NCBI GenBank assembly: GCA_036924085.1 | Contig: JAVGWX010000002.1 | Span: 90,301,371-90,365,370 of the forward strand | Origin: Ariolimax columbianus | Lineage: Eukaryota > Mollusca > Gastropoda > Stylommatophora > Arionidae | Length of the DNA: 64,000 nucleotides | Direction of reading: 5' to 3' | Shown here: one piece after another, positions 10,199 to 21,185 of the stretch | Position numbering within the stretch: position 1 is the stretch's first letter | Layout of the letters: every line of letters begins with the position of its first letter | Notes under the pieces: model-generated | The model's database searches: none | Seen by the model: the letters and a program-made list of their open reading frames with translations, nothing else | Told to the model about the DNA's origin: nothing | Position numbers and translations under genes: made by a program

Positions 10199-11047
10199 TG
10201 TACATATGTGTATAGTGAATGTACATGTGTGTTTAGTGATTGTACATGTGTGTTAAATGAATGCACAGGTGAGTTTAGTGATTGTACACACATGATTAGT
10301 GATTGTACATGTGTGTTTAGTGATTGAACTCAACTGATTAGTGACTCTGCATGTGTGTTTAGTGATTGTACACGCCTATTTAGTGACTGTACATGTGTGT
10401 TTAGAGTTGTACACACCTGTTTAGTGTCTGTCCGAATGTGTTTAGTGATTGTACACACCTATTTAGTGACTGTACATGTGTGTTTAGTGATTGTACACAC
10501 CTGTTTAGTGATTGTGCAGGTGTGTTTAGTTACTGTACATCTATGTTTAGTTAATGTACATGTGTGTTTAGTGACTGTACATGTGTGTTAAGTGACTGTA
10601 CATCTATGTTTAGTGACTGTACATGTGTGTTTAGTTAATGTACATGTGTGTTTAGTGACTGTACATGTGTGTTTAGTGACTGTACATGTGTGTTAAGTGA
10701 CTGTACATGTGTGTTTAGTGACTGTACATGTGTGTTTAGTGACTGTACATGTGTGTTTAGTGACTGTACATGTGTGTTTAGTGACTGTACATGTGTGTTA
10801 AGTGACTGTACATGTGTGTTAAGTGACTGTACATGTGTGTTAAGTGACTGTACATGTGTGTTAAGTGACTGTACATGTGTGTTTAGTGACTGTACATGTG
10901 TGTTAAGTGACTGTACATGTGTGTTAAGTGACTGTACATGTGTGTTTAGTGACTGTACATGTGTGTTAAGTGACTGTACATGTGTGTTAAGTGACTGTAC
11001 ATGTGTGTTTAGTGACTGTACATGTGTGTTAAGTGACTGTACAGTGT
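10199..11047 (+). repeat. 21-bp satellite (gtgtttagtgactgtacatgt)
   Basis: About 40 units of gtgtttagtgactgtacatg. The left part is diverged; 10630-11043 is highly homogeneous, with only ttt/tta variants (tgtttagtg versus tgttaagtg). The 138- and 147-codon open frames here are satellite by-products. Confidence 0.95.
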
Positions 11048-11265
11048 TCAAGGTTAGGGTAAAGCTTGCTGTTGTCGCTGTTGCTGTTTAATGCCCATAA
11101 TGAGTACGTTTACTCTTTTGTGCGCCCTGAAAAGGGCGTTAAGTGACAGGTTGTATTAACTTTCCTCACAAACCGAGCCTACTGATGAAGTTGGACCTCA
11201 GGTATGCTATTGTTGGCGTCATCTGCGTGACGCTCACTGCTTTCGGGAACTCGGGGTGAAGATTA
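11048..11265 (+). mobile_element. SINE-like family C, copy 3 (partial)
   Basis: gtttaatgcccataatgagt, ttttgtgcgccctgaaaagg, gcgttaagtgacaggttg and atctgcgtgacgctcactgc align with copies 1 and 2. The 3' half is missing after about 11245. Confidence 0.75.
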
Positions 11266-11710
11266 GGATGTGGTTAAAGATAGAGAAGATATATCACTGC
11301 TCCACAAAGAGTATGTTGAAATAGGCAACTGTGGGACCTGGCATAATCCAGGTCATGATTAAGTGGGCTGTTAGGAGCAGCATAGATGGCGCCTAACAGA
11401 CTTTTGGTCTACTTTTCTGTAGTGTTTGAATATATTAAGATGGGTTCGCACGTCAGTTAACCACTTGCACTTGTCCCAAAGCAGCGGAGTAATAAGCTGA
11501 TCAAGAACAGCACGATAAGTAGAACATTCTCCTCACGGCTACATCCAGCTCATGCCGGAGATGGGACCTGGATATGGGCATCTAGTCCTGAAGAAGTACA
11601 GGTCGACAAAGGTCGTAGACAATGTTAGTTGTATGGTTGTAGTTAGCATTAATAAGACGGTCTGTGTCCCGTACAACTATTCCTCACAGCCAAAACTTGT
11701 ATTTCTCCAG
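11266..11710. other. Intronic sequence before exon c
   Basis: No coding or repeat family recognised. Ends with the acceptor of exon c (ctgtatttctccag, AG 11709-11710). Confidence 0.5.
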
Positions 11711-11852
11711 GAATTCACGGCGATGAACTGCCTTACGTCTTTGGGTCACCGCTGGTCAACGGACTGTCCCCATTTCCGTCATCCTACACAGACTCTGAGA
11801 GGATGATGAGCGAGGCCATCATGACCTACTGGACAAACTTCGCAAAATCTGG
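11711..11852 (+). CDS. Neuroligin-like protein, exon c (partial gene)
   Basis: Acceptor atttctccag, donor TCTGG|gtttgt (GT at 11853). Entry phase 1 fits exon b; exit phase 2. Encodes IHGDELPYVFGSPLVNG, then SERMMSEAIMTYWTNFAKSG. This is the hallmark neuroligin block (AHGDE.PYVFG.P ... MTYWTNFAKTGDPN). The His of the esterase triad (HGDE) is kept although the Ser is lost. The next exon should begin with the DPN-like codons and carry the end of the globular domain, then the stalk, membrane helix and PDZ-binding tail. I did not find it downstream in this window. Confidence 0.88.
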
Positions 11853-12789
11853 GTTTGTTGTTTAAATTTTTAAACAAAAAAACCATTGTATTCCACTCGC
11901 AAATCTCTTTTCCATTGTTTGTCTGTTTGTTTCTAACTGTTCTGCATTTGAGTCCCTTTTTGTGAAACTCCGTACTTTCTCTACAATAATACTAAAACTT
12001 TACTTCCCCGAAACTGGTTTAAAAAAAATAATATATAATTAGCATTTTAATCGACTGCATTGATAGGAAACTATAAACGAAATATTCACTTAACACAGAA
12101 AACTCCACCAGAACAACACTGCACACACGTGAGAGAGCGAAAGCTATGAAATAGAAATTTCAAGATCGGAGGACATAATCAACACATCCCAACTCGCGCG
12201 TTGTCTAACATCAAAGGGCTGATCTTTCCTTTATAGTGATCAGTTATAAACAAAGGGAGCAGACTGGTCCTGGGGATTTAAGTATATGACTTTAAGCAGC
12301 CACATTTTAAAAAGTAATATTGTACGGCAAACCAAATTAATACATTCGATGTCAATTGTGTAACCTCGATAATGTTAATTAACTCGTAAAGGAAACTACA
12401 CAGCGAGCTGAAAATATAAGCGCTGACCTAGAAATTTCAGACAAACTGAGTTGTGCAAATTTCACGTCATTAGAACTCACATTCCCGGAGTTTTTTGCAA
12501 GATGGACATACATATGTATTTATTTTATGGATATAGTTAAGATTTATGTCTCCCTGTTTTAGAGCCAGACGATGATTCTGGCATTATAATGAAGTAGAAT
12601 GTTTCTATTGTATAGAGCAGTGCACTTCAACCTTTTTTCCCCTGCGCCCAGTATTCTAACTTTCTTGAGGGTAAATTGTCCTTACCGATTACTGAAATCT
12701 AAATTGAAGTAAGTCCAGCGATCGTCCCCTGAGTCTGAGTATTTTGGATGTTTCTAATCATCGTGCAACATGTGATTTGCAGATAGTCG
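11853..12789. other. Presumed intron, no recognised feature
   Basis: AT-rich unique-looking sequence after exon c. No neuroligin-like frame. Confidence 0.4.
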
Positions 12790-13180
12790 CTCCGATCACA
12801 GCCCGTCTTAAAGAAACCCGATCTCTTGCGAAATCTCCAGTCTGCTAGAGTCATACACAATCATTCCTTGACATCTTCGTGTCATCGGCTTCTTGGTCTG
12901 CCCCTGTCTCTCCTGCCCGGAACTATACCTTTCCATTACCGTTTTCTCAAGACCGTTGTGACTTTTGATCTGGCCAAAGTATTTCAATTGTCTGATCATG
13001 ATGGAAATTAATGAATCAGTTCTCTATGCTCAACTCCTGTCGAATATATGCATTCTTTTTTTCGGTCTACTGTATTATAAGAAATGTCTATGGTATTTCG
13101 ACTTAGGGTAACTGTCCATGTCTCACAGTCGTATGCTGCCACAAGGAAAAAACACGTTCACTTGATTATAACTTGTATTG
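12790..13180 (-). mobile_element. Decayed RTE-type LINE C-terminal fragment
   Basis: The minus frame 12999-12808 encodes MIRQLKYFGQIKSHNGLEKT, then ERYSSGQERQGQTKKPMTRR. Upstream on the same strand (about 13170-13060) there are frame-broken matches to YDCETWT-like and RKKECIYST-like segments. Same family as 13320-13840, 23390-24115 and 55545-55825. Confidence 0.65.
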
Positions 13181-13319
13181 ATTTGCTGGTATTCTGCGAT
13201 AGTTGCTTCAGGCTATGTTATAATACAGCATTAAACTATTCTGCTACCGCCCACCTCAACGCTAAAATCGCCCACTAGTGGACTGTAGTGCTTAGGCTGA
13301 AGAGGACTGGTTGATAGGG

Positions 13320-13850
13320 ACTAAATTTTAAACTGTATAAAAGAAGTAAGAAGACGACTGACTATGGCAATGCAGAAGCTAAGGAGTATGCAGAACATAT
13401 GGCCTAATACAAACAAAGAAATAAAACTGAAGATCCTAAAAACATACATTTTTCCTGTGGCAATCTATGGATGTGAAACATGGACGATTACAAAATATAA
13501 GAGCGAAGATCTGTGCTCTTGAAACACAGTGCTACAGAAGAGTCCTGAAAATCCCGTGGACAAAGAAAGAATGTAGATGCGAATTGGCTCTTAAATGACG
13601 TAATGACCCGAAAACTGAGGTGTCGTCAAACGACACAACGAACTGAAGAGAGTGGTTATGGAAGGCATGGTCACTGGGAAGAGAAGCAGAGGCCGACCGA
13701 GAAGACGATGGACCCAGGACATCAAAAAGAGGCTGGATTTGCCCTGGGAGCAGACCGGAAGACTGGCGAAAGATAGTTTCCTACAGAGAGGCTGTCATGA
13801 GAGCAACGTTCTGCAAAAGATATGCTACATGATAATGATTATGTGTATCT
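13320..13850 (+). mobile_element. Decayed RTE-type LINE C-terminal fragment
   Basis: Plus-strand, frame-broken: a degenerate RT end with LKTYIFPVAIYGCETWTITK-like codons near 13435-13495, then 13652-13760 GMVTGKRSRGRPRRRWTQDI and KKRLDLPWEQTGRLAKD, the classical RTE C-terminus. It ends at an atgataatgattatg tail at 13828-13846. Confidence 0.75.
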
Positions 13851-14109
13851 CTTACTTCATCGTTATTAATACCAAGAGATATGAATTATTCCACATCTTG
13901 TAGGAGTACGTCTCTCAGTACAATTTGCTATAATATGTATACATATGTATATTGATCAGGGAGCTCGTCATGTCTGGTCAAAGCATGATTTGTTATCATT
14001 AACATGTGATATAGAATCGAAAAAACTGTACTCCAGACAGACCTAAGGGTGTTCATGCTCTCTCATCGATATTTAAAGACGGATATTGATTGTTCATGTA
14101 GCACGTTAG
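13851..14109. other. No recognised feature
   Basis: AT-rich; nothing recognised. Confidence 0.4.
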
Positions 14110-14800
14110 CCACACAAACTTATGCTGGCATGCGCACTTGCCTGTTTGGAAAGCGTTGAATGTCGACATCAATTTTATTAATAACATTTTTACGAGAGTG
14201 TGGAACATATATTTTTGTTCGACATGGTGTCAGACCCCGTGTCTGGCAATACACTTTGTCCACCAGTCCACTGGCTTGTGGCTGCTCTCTAGAAAAAGAT
14301 AGTCTTTTGTGTGACAATTAACCAATTTTGCACCGCCTCCATTACCTCGTTGTCAGCTGTTTTTGGGACCCACCTGCTATAGACATTCCTTTAACCTAGT
14401 TCATCATGGACAATTCTACGCGCAACCCCTGTGACCCATATTGAAATTAACAGCTGTTTTATTAATAGTCCTTCGTCTGTTGCCACGAACTAGCTGATCG
14501 ATCTGCTGTTTCACAGTGTCAGTTACTGCACCAGCTGGTCTCCCACGCCGCTGTTCTTAAATTACATTTTGTCTTCTGTTTTTAAATCATTCTACCCATT
14601 CATACACTCTCCCATGACGCAAACAACTGCCCGCATACTGATTTTTAATGCTTCTGTACATTTCACAAGTTTCCTGCCCTCTGACCACAAAAAAAACACG
14701 ATTAATCGCAGGTTGCTCTTCTTCGGTGCAATTCCGGTGTTGGGTGGTCATTTTGTACGCTATAATGCACATGCACATACTGCTCGATCGTCACAATCCT
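14110..14800 (-). mobile_element. Decayed mariner-type transposase, minus strand
   Basis: Read on the minus strand from about 14785, frame-broken pieces give RGQETCEMYRSIKNQYAGSC, LRHGRVYEWVE, GRPAGAVTDTVKQQIDQLV and RGNRRRTINKTAVNF. The order (helix-turn-helix, YEWVERFK, GRP..., 'V..DRR.TI.E') matches the DNA-binding half of mariner-superfamily transposases. The catalytic half is largely unreadable. No inverted repeats identified. Confidence 0.6.
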
Positions 14801-15319
14801 ACATGGTATATTGCTAAAGAGCCATTTTGTGTCCTGAAATAAGATTGTCCGTTGTAAATATTCTTTAATGCTCTTTAAAATAAAACTGAGTTTACTTAAT
14901 GGCTGTTCCTCGTATCAACTTCATTGTTTAGTAGTTCACGTATGTTTCAGTACAGTTAATTTTCAGTGTTGTTTCTCTGGGCCAGTGGAATTGTCTCTGT
15001 ACATTACATTCTAAAAGTTATGTAGTGCTTGCTCTGGAGTATGAATCTGCCTGCGTGTGGACATGGCAGAGTTGACACTCTTCAGTTTTGTGTACTTGTG
15101 GCTGCAACATCGGTTGTGTCCATTTTATTTCGGTATGTCCTCCGCCTCCCAAATATATTGCCCCTACAATACGATTCCTCTGGCACACAGAAGAGGCCCA
15201 CTGTTTTCATATAACTATGTCGAAAGAAGCCACTAGGAAGGGTTGTGACTGGATCTGGCATGTTGTTGCAAATGCCACTCGAGCTTGAGTTAGATACTCA
15301 TTGTCTGTGGTGAAGTATT
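14801..15319. other. No recognised feature
   Basis: Open frames 15029-15214 and 15088-15288 overlap in different frames without motifs. Treated as chance. Confidence 0.4.
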
Positions 15320-15560
15320 ACAGTTCCTCTTTTCATCGGTGTACTTGAGAAGGCAGCCCGGCATCCTCCAGACTGTAGTGCAAGGCTCCTCAGTAAGCTC
15401 ACCACTATGGGGATCACAATGTTGATCCCCATGTCGTTAGCCAGCCTGCCGTGAAACAGCCTGTTTCAAGAGAGAATGGCGTGGAAGTGAGGTTTATGTC
15501 TTGTTCAGTATGTTCCACTTGACCCTGACTAGCATAGCCTGATTGAACATTGCCTGACTA
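15320..15560 (+). mobile_element. SINE-like family C, copy 4 (3' part)
   Basis: Contains gttgatccccatgtcgttag, ccagcctgccgtgaaacagc, gtggaagtgaggtttatgtc and tgaccctgactagcatagcc, matching the 3' half of the 54510 copy. Its 3' end runs directly into the tandem array at 15536. Confidence 0.75.
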
Positions 15561-15915
15561 AACATCTCCTGACTGAAAATCTCCTGATTGAACATTTCCT
15601 GACTGAACATTTCCTGATTGAACATCTCCTGACTGAACATTTCCTGACTGAACATTTCCTGATTGAACAAACATCTCCTGACTGAACATCTCCCGATTGA
15701 ACATTTCCTGACTGAACATTTCCTGATTGAACATCTCCTGACTGAACATCTCCCGATTGAACATTTCCTGACTGAACATTTCCTGATGAACATCTCCTGA
15801 CCGAACATCTCCTGACCGAACATCTCCTGATTGAACATTTCCTGACTGAACATTTCCTGATTGAACATCTCCTGACTGAACATCTCCTGACTGAACATCG
15901 TCTGACTGAACATCG
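15536..15915 (+). repeat. ~18-19-bp minisatellite (cctgactgaacatctcctga)
   Basis: About 20 units alternating cctgactgaacatctcctga and cctgattgaacatttcctga. Three overlapping minus-strand frames of 130-147 codons exist only because the unit is near 18 bp. The first units are continuous with the 3' tail of the C-family element. Confidence 0.95.
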
Positions 15916-16289
15916 GTCACCTCTTCGCGGATCTGACATGTAACAACCGTTGACATGGAAACCCTTCAGCACATAACTGGGTTCAGACTTCCCTAAAGGC
16001 TGGTTGGGTTAATCACGTGCAGGTTTCTTCACAATCTGGAAATATTAATTTTGTGATTCATCCTTCGAAAACTGTTGAAATGTTGAAGCGGAGGACGGGG
16101 TAATAAAAACAGCAGTTAAGATTTTGCACCGACAGTTTGTCTTGGGCGAATTGATGCCGATAGACACTGTGATTGTTAATGACTCCAATTCGGTTCTGGA
16201 GTTGCTGAAGCACACTCCATACAACAATAAGGTGATGCCCTTGGTGGGGAGGGTGATCAACTACATTATCACTGCCAACATGACTTAGC
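15916..16289. other. No recognised feature
   Basis: Unique-looking; the small minus frame at 16045-16260 has no motif I recognise. Confidence 0.4.
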
Positions 16290-16645
16290 TTGGCTTGGCT
16301 TCGTTCGTTCTCCGTCTCCCGCTACCAAATACTGAAAGGGCTTAAGTAGCAGAATGTAGTCCAGAGAACGGAATGCGTTGTGTCGTAGTTTACAGCTTGA
16401 CTGCGATATTTGCACCTTTCGGTCCAACACATCCGACTTCAGCAAGAATTTGTTGAGTACCGGGTTAGCATTCCCTCTTCGATCCCTTCTCCTTAGCCAG
16501 TCTGCTTTGTTGCAGCCTGTTATCCAGGATCACCGCATGAAGGTGTAGAAGGGTCATGGCAGCTCTGGTTTGCTGGCCCTGAAGCTAGCAGTCAGCTATG
16601 GGTCGCTGATCGCTGCAGCTCATGTGCTGCTCAGCGTCTTGATCC
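16290..16645 (-). mobile_element. SINE-like family B, copy 2
   Basis: Near collinear with copy 1 (485-850): gaaagggcttaagtagcaga, tgtagtccagagaacggaat, tttgcacctttcggtccaac and cttgatccc near 16640. Confidence 0.8.
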
Positions 16646-16860
16646 CAACTGCCAACATGATTAATGTCCCCTTGCAAAGGATCCCTGTACAAAACCGGCT
16701 ACCAAGAAACGGGATGCCTGACAGATCCCTGACAGATGCCTGACAGATTGGCAAAAACAGGAGCCTCCAAACAACAATTGCAGTAATTACACCGTAAAAC
16801 GAATTAGTAAGAGTAATACCAGGGAACTGTTAATGTGTGCGATAGGAACAACGGGTCGCA
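16646..16860. other. Short spacer with partial repeats
   Basis: Contains a small tandem of gcctgacagatccctgacag at 16715-16745. Otherwise nothing recognised. Confidence 0.4.
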
Positions 16861-17225
16861 GTGTATTTAGCGAAATGTTACAGCCAAAACGAAATGAAAA
16901 CATAAATAAACTACATTTGAAGTGATGAAAATCTCAAAGCTCAGTTCCGAACAGGACACACCACAGTCAACAGCTACTTGAACCGTATAAATTCTCATCA
17001 TATGCCATTATGCAGACATTGCTCTCATCCTGATAAAACAGGTCGACACCTACTCATTGAGTACAAGGCGCTTCCTGGCATGACAAAAAGATTCTTACAA
17101 GCACTGCCGACAATTGCAAACACACTGTACGGAGCAGAGAAACAACTGAAGACGACCTGTATCTATATACGTATGGCATTAGACTGCCAAGAGCAGGATT
17201 GCTCAGCAGCTATGAGATAACAATA
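16861..17225 (+). mobile_element. I/Jockey-type LINE C-terminal fragment
   Basis: The plus strand from about 16935 reads LKAQFRTGHTTVNSYLNRIN, then SHHMPLCRHCSHPDKTGRHL and LPGMTKRFLQALPTIANTLY. The order (RTGH, C..C...H.L.EC, then a helix) is the post-RT/RNase H terminus of I- and Jockey-group elements. One stop splits it before 16978. It differs from the LINE at 34058, so it is another family. Confidence 0.7.
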
Positions 17226-17599
17226 ACAACAGCCTAATGCAGTGTTGTACTTACTCCACAATCTGGAGTTTCATGAACAAGACAAAGACAATGCATGATG
17301 TCTTGGAACTACAATTGCAGTAGTTCTTTGTTATAAAACTTCAGCAAGACCAGAACTGTCAACCTACATGCGCCCCTAAAAGATTGAGGCCTTATGTCTG
17401 ACATCCACTTATACCATAGTCATTCTTTCTCTCTTTCCTAAAACACCGATTGAAACAGATGGTATGATTGCCCTAATTAATAGATTCTCAAATAAGTATC
17501 TCATAGCTAAAGTATGTGTTGCAATGCTCATTCGCAAAACGTAAATTAGATGTTCAGGTCGAGTCCCGATGTGCTTTAATAGAAGTTGATAAGATAATC

Positions 17600-17800
17600 A
17601 TTGTAATAGGTAAATTAGACTTTAACAAGTGTTTGTTTATTTTTAAAGTACAATCCGTCACATGAACAAGAAGCTAGATTGATTAATGTTGTAAAGTTGT
17701 AGATTAAATACAGGAAATATTTTGCTTTTCTTTCAGAGTGGAATGCATTGAAACAAGAAATAGTAGGGGCAGTGTTGGTTATTGCATGCAAATAGATTGA
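17600..17800 (+). mobile_element. Decayed CR1/L2-like LINE 3' fragment
   Basis: aggtaaattagactttaaca and the later gagtggaatgcattg align with 50685-50825 at the end of the intact CR1/L2-like ORF2 (taaattagactataacaag; gcttggaatgcattgcc). Confidence 0.6.
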
Positions 17801-17849
17801 ATGCAGTTGTTTTTAGTTCAAGTTTAGTTAAAATTAACTAGTTTTGTTC

Positions 17850-17861
17850 AGACTGCATAGC
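17850..17861 (+). repeat. TSD, left copy
   Basis: agactgcatagc, repeated exactly at 19732-19743. Confidence 0.9.
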
Positions 17862-19731
17862 CCTGAGTCCAAGTACAAGGGCAGATGAGCAGAAAGGTGA
17901 CACTCGAGCAGAAAGTACCCCAAGGGGGAGTACTGTCACCCACACTCTTCCTGGTGTATATAAACGACATTACAGAGAATATACCAAGAAGAGTCCATAG
18001 CTCAATGCTTGCAGACGATCTGGCTATGTGGACCTCTGAAAAGAATCTCATAATAGCAAGAAATCGGATGCAGCAGGCCCTAACATCGCTGGAAGATTGG
18101 GCGAACTCATGACTGATCAAAATAAACGAGGAGAAAACCACATGCACAATATTCTCGCTTTCAATCAAACCCCAAAATACCAAGTTACGTTTAAATGGCA
18201 AATTCCTGCAGCCAAACGACAACCCAAACTATCTGGGAGTCACATTTGATCGGCGCATGACATGGAAAAGTCAGATCGAGAGAAACCGAATGAGAGCCAG
18301 AGAAAGAATGGCAATCATAAGGAAACTTGCTGGCACAAGCTGGAGAGCAGACGAAAGCATACTAAAGAAACTGTACACTGGAAGAGTGAGACCAGTTCTC
18401 GAGTATGGCTTTGCGGCATGGACAACACCAGCAAAGGCGAACTTCGATAAAGTTAGAAAACTTCAAAACCAAGCCATGAGAGTTATAACAGGAGGCATGA
18501 AGTCAACGCCAATTGTAGAACTTGAAAAGATTACAAAACTGCAATCCATGACCGATAGAAGAGACTGCAGAGCCCAGCTGCAGTCAGAGAAACTCCGAAG
18601 ACTGACCGACCATCCAATGCACCAGAGACTAAACAATTTGGGAAATGGGAAACTAAAGCGGAGAAACTTTGCAGAAATAGCCAAAGCAAAGATGCACGAA
18701 GATCCAATAAACGCACTAACAACACCAAAACCCATCACTACTGTACGAAAACCTACCTGGAGGCAGGATATATTTCCAGAGGTGGTAGAAAATATACCAG
18801 GTATTGGAAACAAAAACGGCCAGACTGAAAAAGAAAGGAGATATACTACTCTAAGCTTTATATCGGAAAACTACCCAAGCATGGACTGGACCCATGCATA
18901 CACCGACGGTTCTGTAACAAACACTACACAGAACGGAGGGGCAGGAGCATTCCTGAACCTACCAAATGGCAGAAAAATAACACTGTCATTCGCTACTGGT
19001 AAGTACACAAGCAATTTCAGAGCGGAGGCAGAGGCACTGAGGGCGGCAGTGGAAGAAATGGTGACACATAAAGAAAATGAGAGCCATATAGTCCTGCTTA
19101 CAGATGCTCTCGCCGTAGTCACAGCGCTAAAAAGCCAGAAAAACACTGAGCTTAATGACTTAAGAGCAGCACTCTGCAAACTGTGCCAGCAGTCCGCACC
19201 AAAAAGGGTAGTGGTACAGTGCATCACACTGCAACATCCAAGGCAACGAGGAGGCAGACAGACTGGCAAAAGGAGGTGCAAGACTACCACAAACAGATAC
19301 TAGTATGACGTACGGAGAGTCAAAACGGCTTATCAAGGCCAGATACATGACCAAATGGGAAACCGAACATACTGGTTACACCAAAAAAGATGCCTATTAC
19401 CAGTTGAACCGAAGAGAGCAGGTCGTTGTCTTCAGACTTCGCACTGGCCACAATAGACTGAGGTACCACCTATTCAACAAATTGAAGATAGGTGGTACCG
19501 ACGAATGCCCGTGCGGTACCGGTAAAATGACCGCTGAACATCTGCTGCAGAACTGCCCGACATACGAGGATCAGAGAGAGCAGATGTGGCCATCACCAGT
19601 GGAACTGCAAGACAAGCTCTATGGCAGTGGCGACAGCCTCAGGATGACCGCCGCTTTTTTCGAAAAAATAATGGTTACTGTCTGACTGCGTACGAAGAAG
19701 AAGAAGAAGAAGAAGAAGAAGAAGAAGAAGA
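17862..19731 (+). mobile_element. 5'-truncated copy of the I-like LINE
   Basis: Collinear with 36145-38000 of the full element. It starts inside the RT domain (gagtccaagtacaagggcag) and ends at the stop codon followed by ctgcgtacgaagaagaag and a (GAA)n tail. Perfect 12-bp TSDs flank it. The coding frame is dead: a Trp codon became TGA near 18110, and a small deletion near 19221 (in the WVPSH block of RNase H) shifts frame, so three open pieces remain (17885-18112, 18257-19303, 19305-19685). The FADD box reads LADD here. Similarity to the intact copy is high by eye, so it is a recent insertion. Confidence 0.95.
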
Positions 19732-19743
19732 AGACTGCATAGC
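19732..19743 (+). repeat. TSD, right copy
   Basis: agactgcatagc, matching 17850-17861. Confidence 0.9.
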
Positions 19744-20045
19744 ATTATAAAGCAGTAGTTAAGTTGAAAATAGCTATTTAGATACAACGGATTTACGGCC
19801 AAAGATCGACCACGAAAAAGGTGGCTTACAAAAATAGCTGAGGCTGTGAATGCCAATGTGTTTCAGGCACACAGTCGGGTTTCGTTCTGGAGATCTCTTC
19901 ATAACCTAATGGTGAAAGGCATAACAGGATAAGCAAAATGAAGGAAAAGAGAATTGAGATCGGACACAATGCCCTTCCTAATCATTGAAGTCTGCGATAA
20001 GTACGCCAGAGCTCAAATCATTGCCTCAGTTTTCACTCTTATAAT
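19744..20045. other. Possible LINE relic
   Basis: Around 19800-19930 the plus strand reads aaagatcgaccacgaaaaag and gtggcttacaaaaatagctg, a GRPRKRW-like context. No continuous frame, so I leave it unassigned. Confidence 0.3.
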
Positions 20046-20338
20046 GGAGGAGGTCGTGTACACCTAACCCGTGCGTACCACCAAGTCAAAGGTCGTATGT
20101 CGTGTACACCTAACCCGTGCGTACCACCAAGTCAAAAGTCGTATGTCGTGTACACCTAACCCGTGCGTACCACCAAATCAAAGGTCGTATGTCGTGTACA
20201 CCCAACCCGTGCGTACCACCAAGTCAAAGGTCGTATGTCGTGTACACCTAACCCGTGCGTACCACCAAGTCAAAGGTCGTAATTCGTGTACACCTAACCC
20301 GTGCGTACCACCAATTCAAAGGTCGTATGTCGAGATCA
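20046..20338 (+). repeat. 46-bp satellite, left part
   Basis: Six or so units of tgtacacctaacccgtgcgt, accaccaagtcaaaggtcgt, atgtcg (46 bp). The array resumes at 21745 after the inserted element. Confidence 0.95.
20325..20338 (+). repeat. TSD, left copy
   Basis: gtatgtcgagatca; right copy gtatgtctagatca at 21735-21748 (one mismatch). Confidence 0.8.
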
Positions 20339-20394
20339 ATTGACTTAACCTGCCAATACTGTAGAATGACTGTCAAATTGAGAGCACTTCCGTT

Positions 20395-20935
20395 GGGTCC
20401 AATAGTGAACGTGTGCTGGTATTAGACCCACGGAAGACAGGACAGTCACTGACAAAACTAAAAAGCCCTCTATTCATACGGGTGCTGGAAATAGACCCTC
20501 GGAAGACAGGTCAGTTTTACCTTACTAATGACAGGGCGTTGCTACGGTAATCCTGCTTAACTCGAGAGGAGCCGCAGACATTTGGTTCACGTACTAGGCT
20601 TATAAGCCAACGGCGCGAGGCTACAAGGTGAGGGATTACGGCCGAACGCCTCTAAGCCAAAATCCCGCCCAAAAGCCCAGCACGATTGCAAAGGGAGGCT
20701 TCGACATGGTGGGGACCTGGGGCTCCCGCTCCAGCCCCGCCCGGTCGAGCCGCAGAATGAGGTCTCTGCCGTCCGCCGATCAAAGCGGGCGGGAAGCTGC
20801 TCGATATTCACCCCATACGGCGATGAGGTATGAAACCATTTGTAGAAGACTTAGTTCTCGGTCGGGGTGCCCTAAGCAGTAGATCAGCTACCTCACTGCG
20901 AACTGCTGAGACTCAACCCTTGACCATGAGATATG
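20395..20935 (+). pseudogene. 28S rRNA-like segment, degenerate
   Basis: Order matches the end of large-subunit rRNA: the ...AATAGGGAACGTGAGCTGG region, the sarcin-ricin surround (GGTAATCCTGCT..GAGAGGA.CCGCAG), then ...GCGAGGCTAC / GGGATTA..ACTGAACGCCTCTAAG and the terminal GGTCGGGGT..AGCAGAG block. Substitutions in universally conserved positions (for example the AGTACGAGAGGA loop reads aactcgagagga) show it is not a functional gene. Confidence 0.75.
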
Positions 20936-21012
20936 TCCGCACCAGGCGAACAACATCTCCGTGCAATGACCAGGCTTGTCCCCTGGTCAAATACACTATT
21001 TCGAGACGAATC

Positions 21013-21185
21013 ACAGGTCGCTGACATTTGGTCCACGTGCTTGGCTGATAAGCTACCATCTGAGGGACTACGGCCGAACGCCTCTAAGCCAGAATCCCGC
21101 CCTAAATCCCAGCACAGCTGTGATGGGAGGCTACGACATGGCTGGGATTTGCGTCTCACCCCGGCCCGGTCGAGCCGCAGGAATG
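21013..21185 (+). pseudogene. Second 28S rRNA-like 3' segment
   Basis: A second copy of the same domain: gctgacatttggtccacgtg, cttggctgataagctaccat, cgaacgcctctaagccagaa, tcccgccctaaatcccagca, cccggtcgagccgcagg. It is absent at the equivalent point of the full LINE leader (about 33600). Confidence 0.75.

Noticed and set aside
10635..11091. Long overlapping open frames of 138 (-) and 147 (+) codons with repeats of FSDCTCV or VQSLNTH
   Set aside because: They are exact translations of a 21-bp satellite; a 21-bp period keeps frames open on both strands. No start context or domain.
15494..15972. Three overlapping minus-strand frames of 132-147 codons (QEMFSQEMFN / RKCSVRRCS)
   Set aside because: All three frames are open because the minisatellite unit is about 18 bp; not a silk- or glue-like protein.
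18463..19290. Minus-strand frames of 116 and 139 codons, and the equivalents at 36748-37644
   Set aside because: Antisense shadows of the LINE reverse transcriptase/RNase H coding strand.
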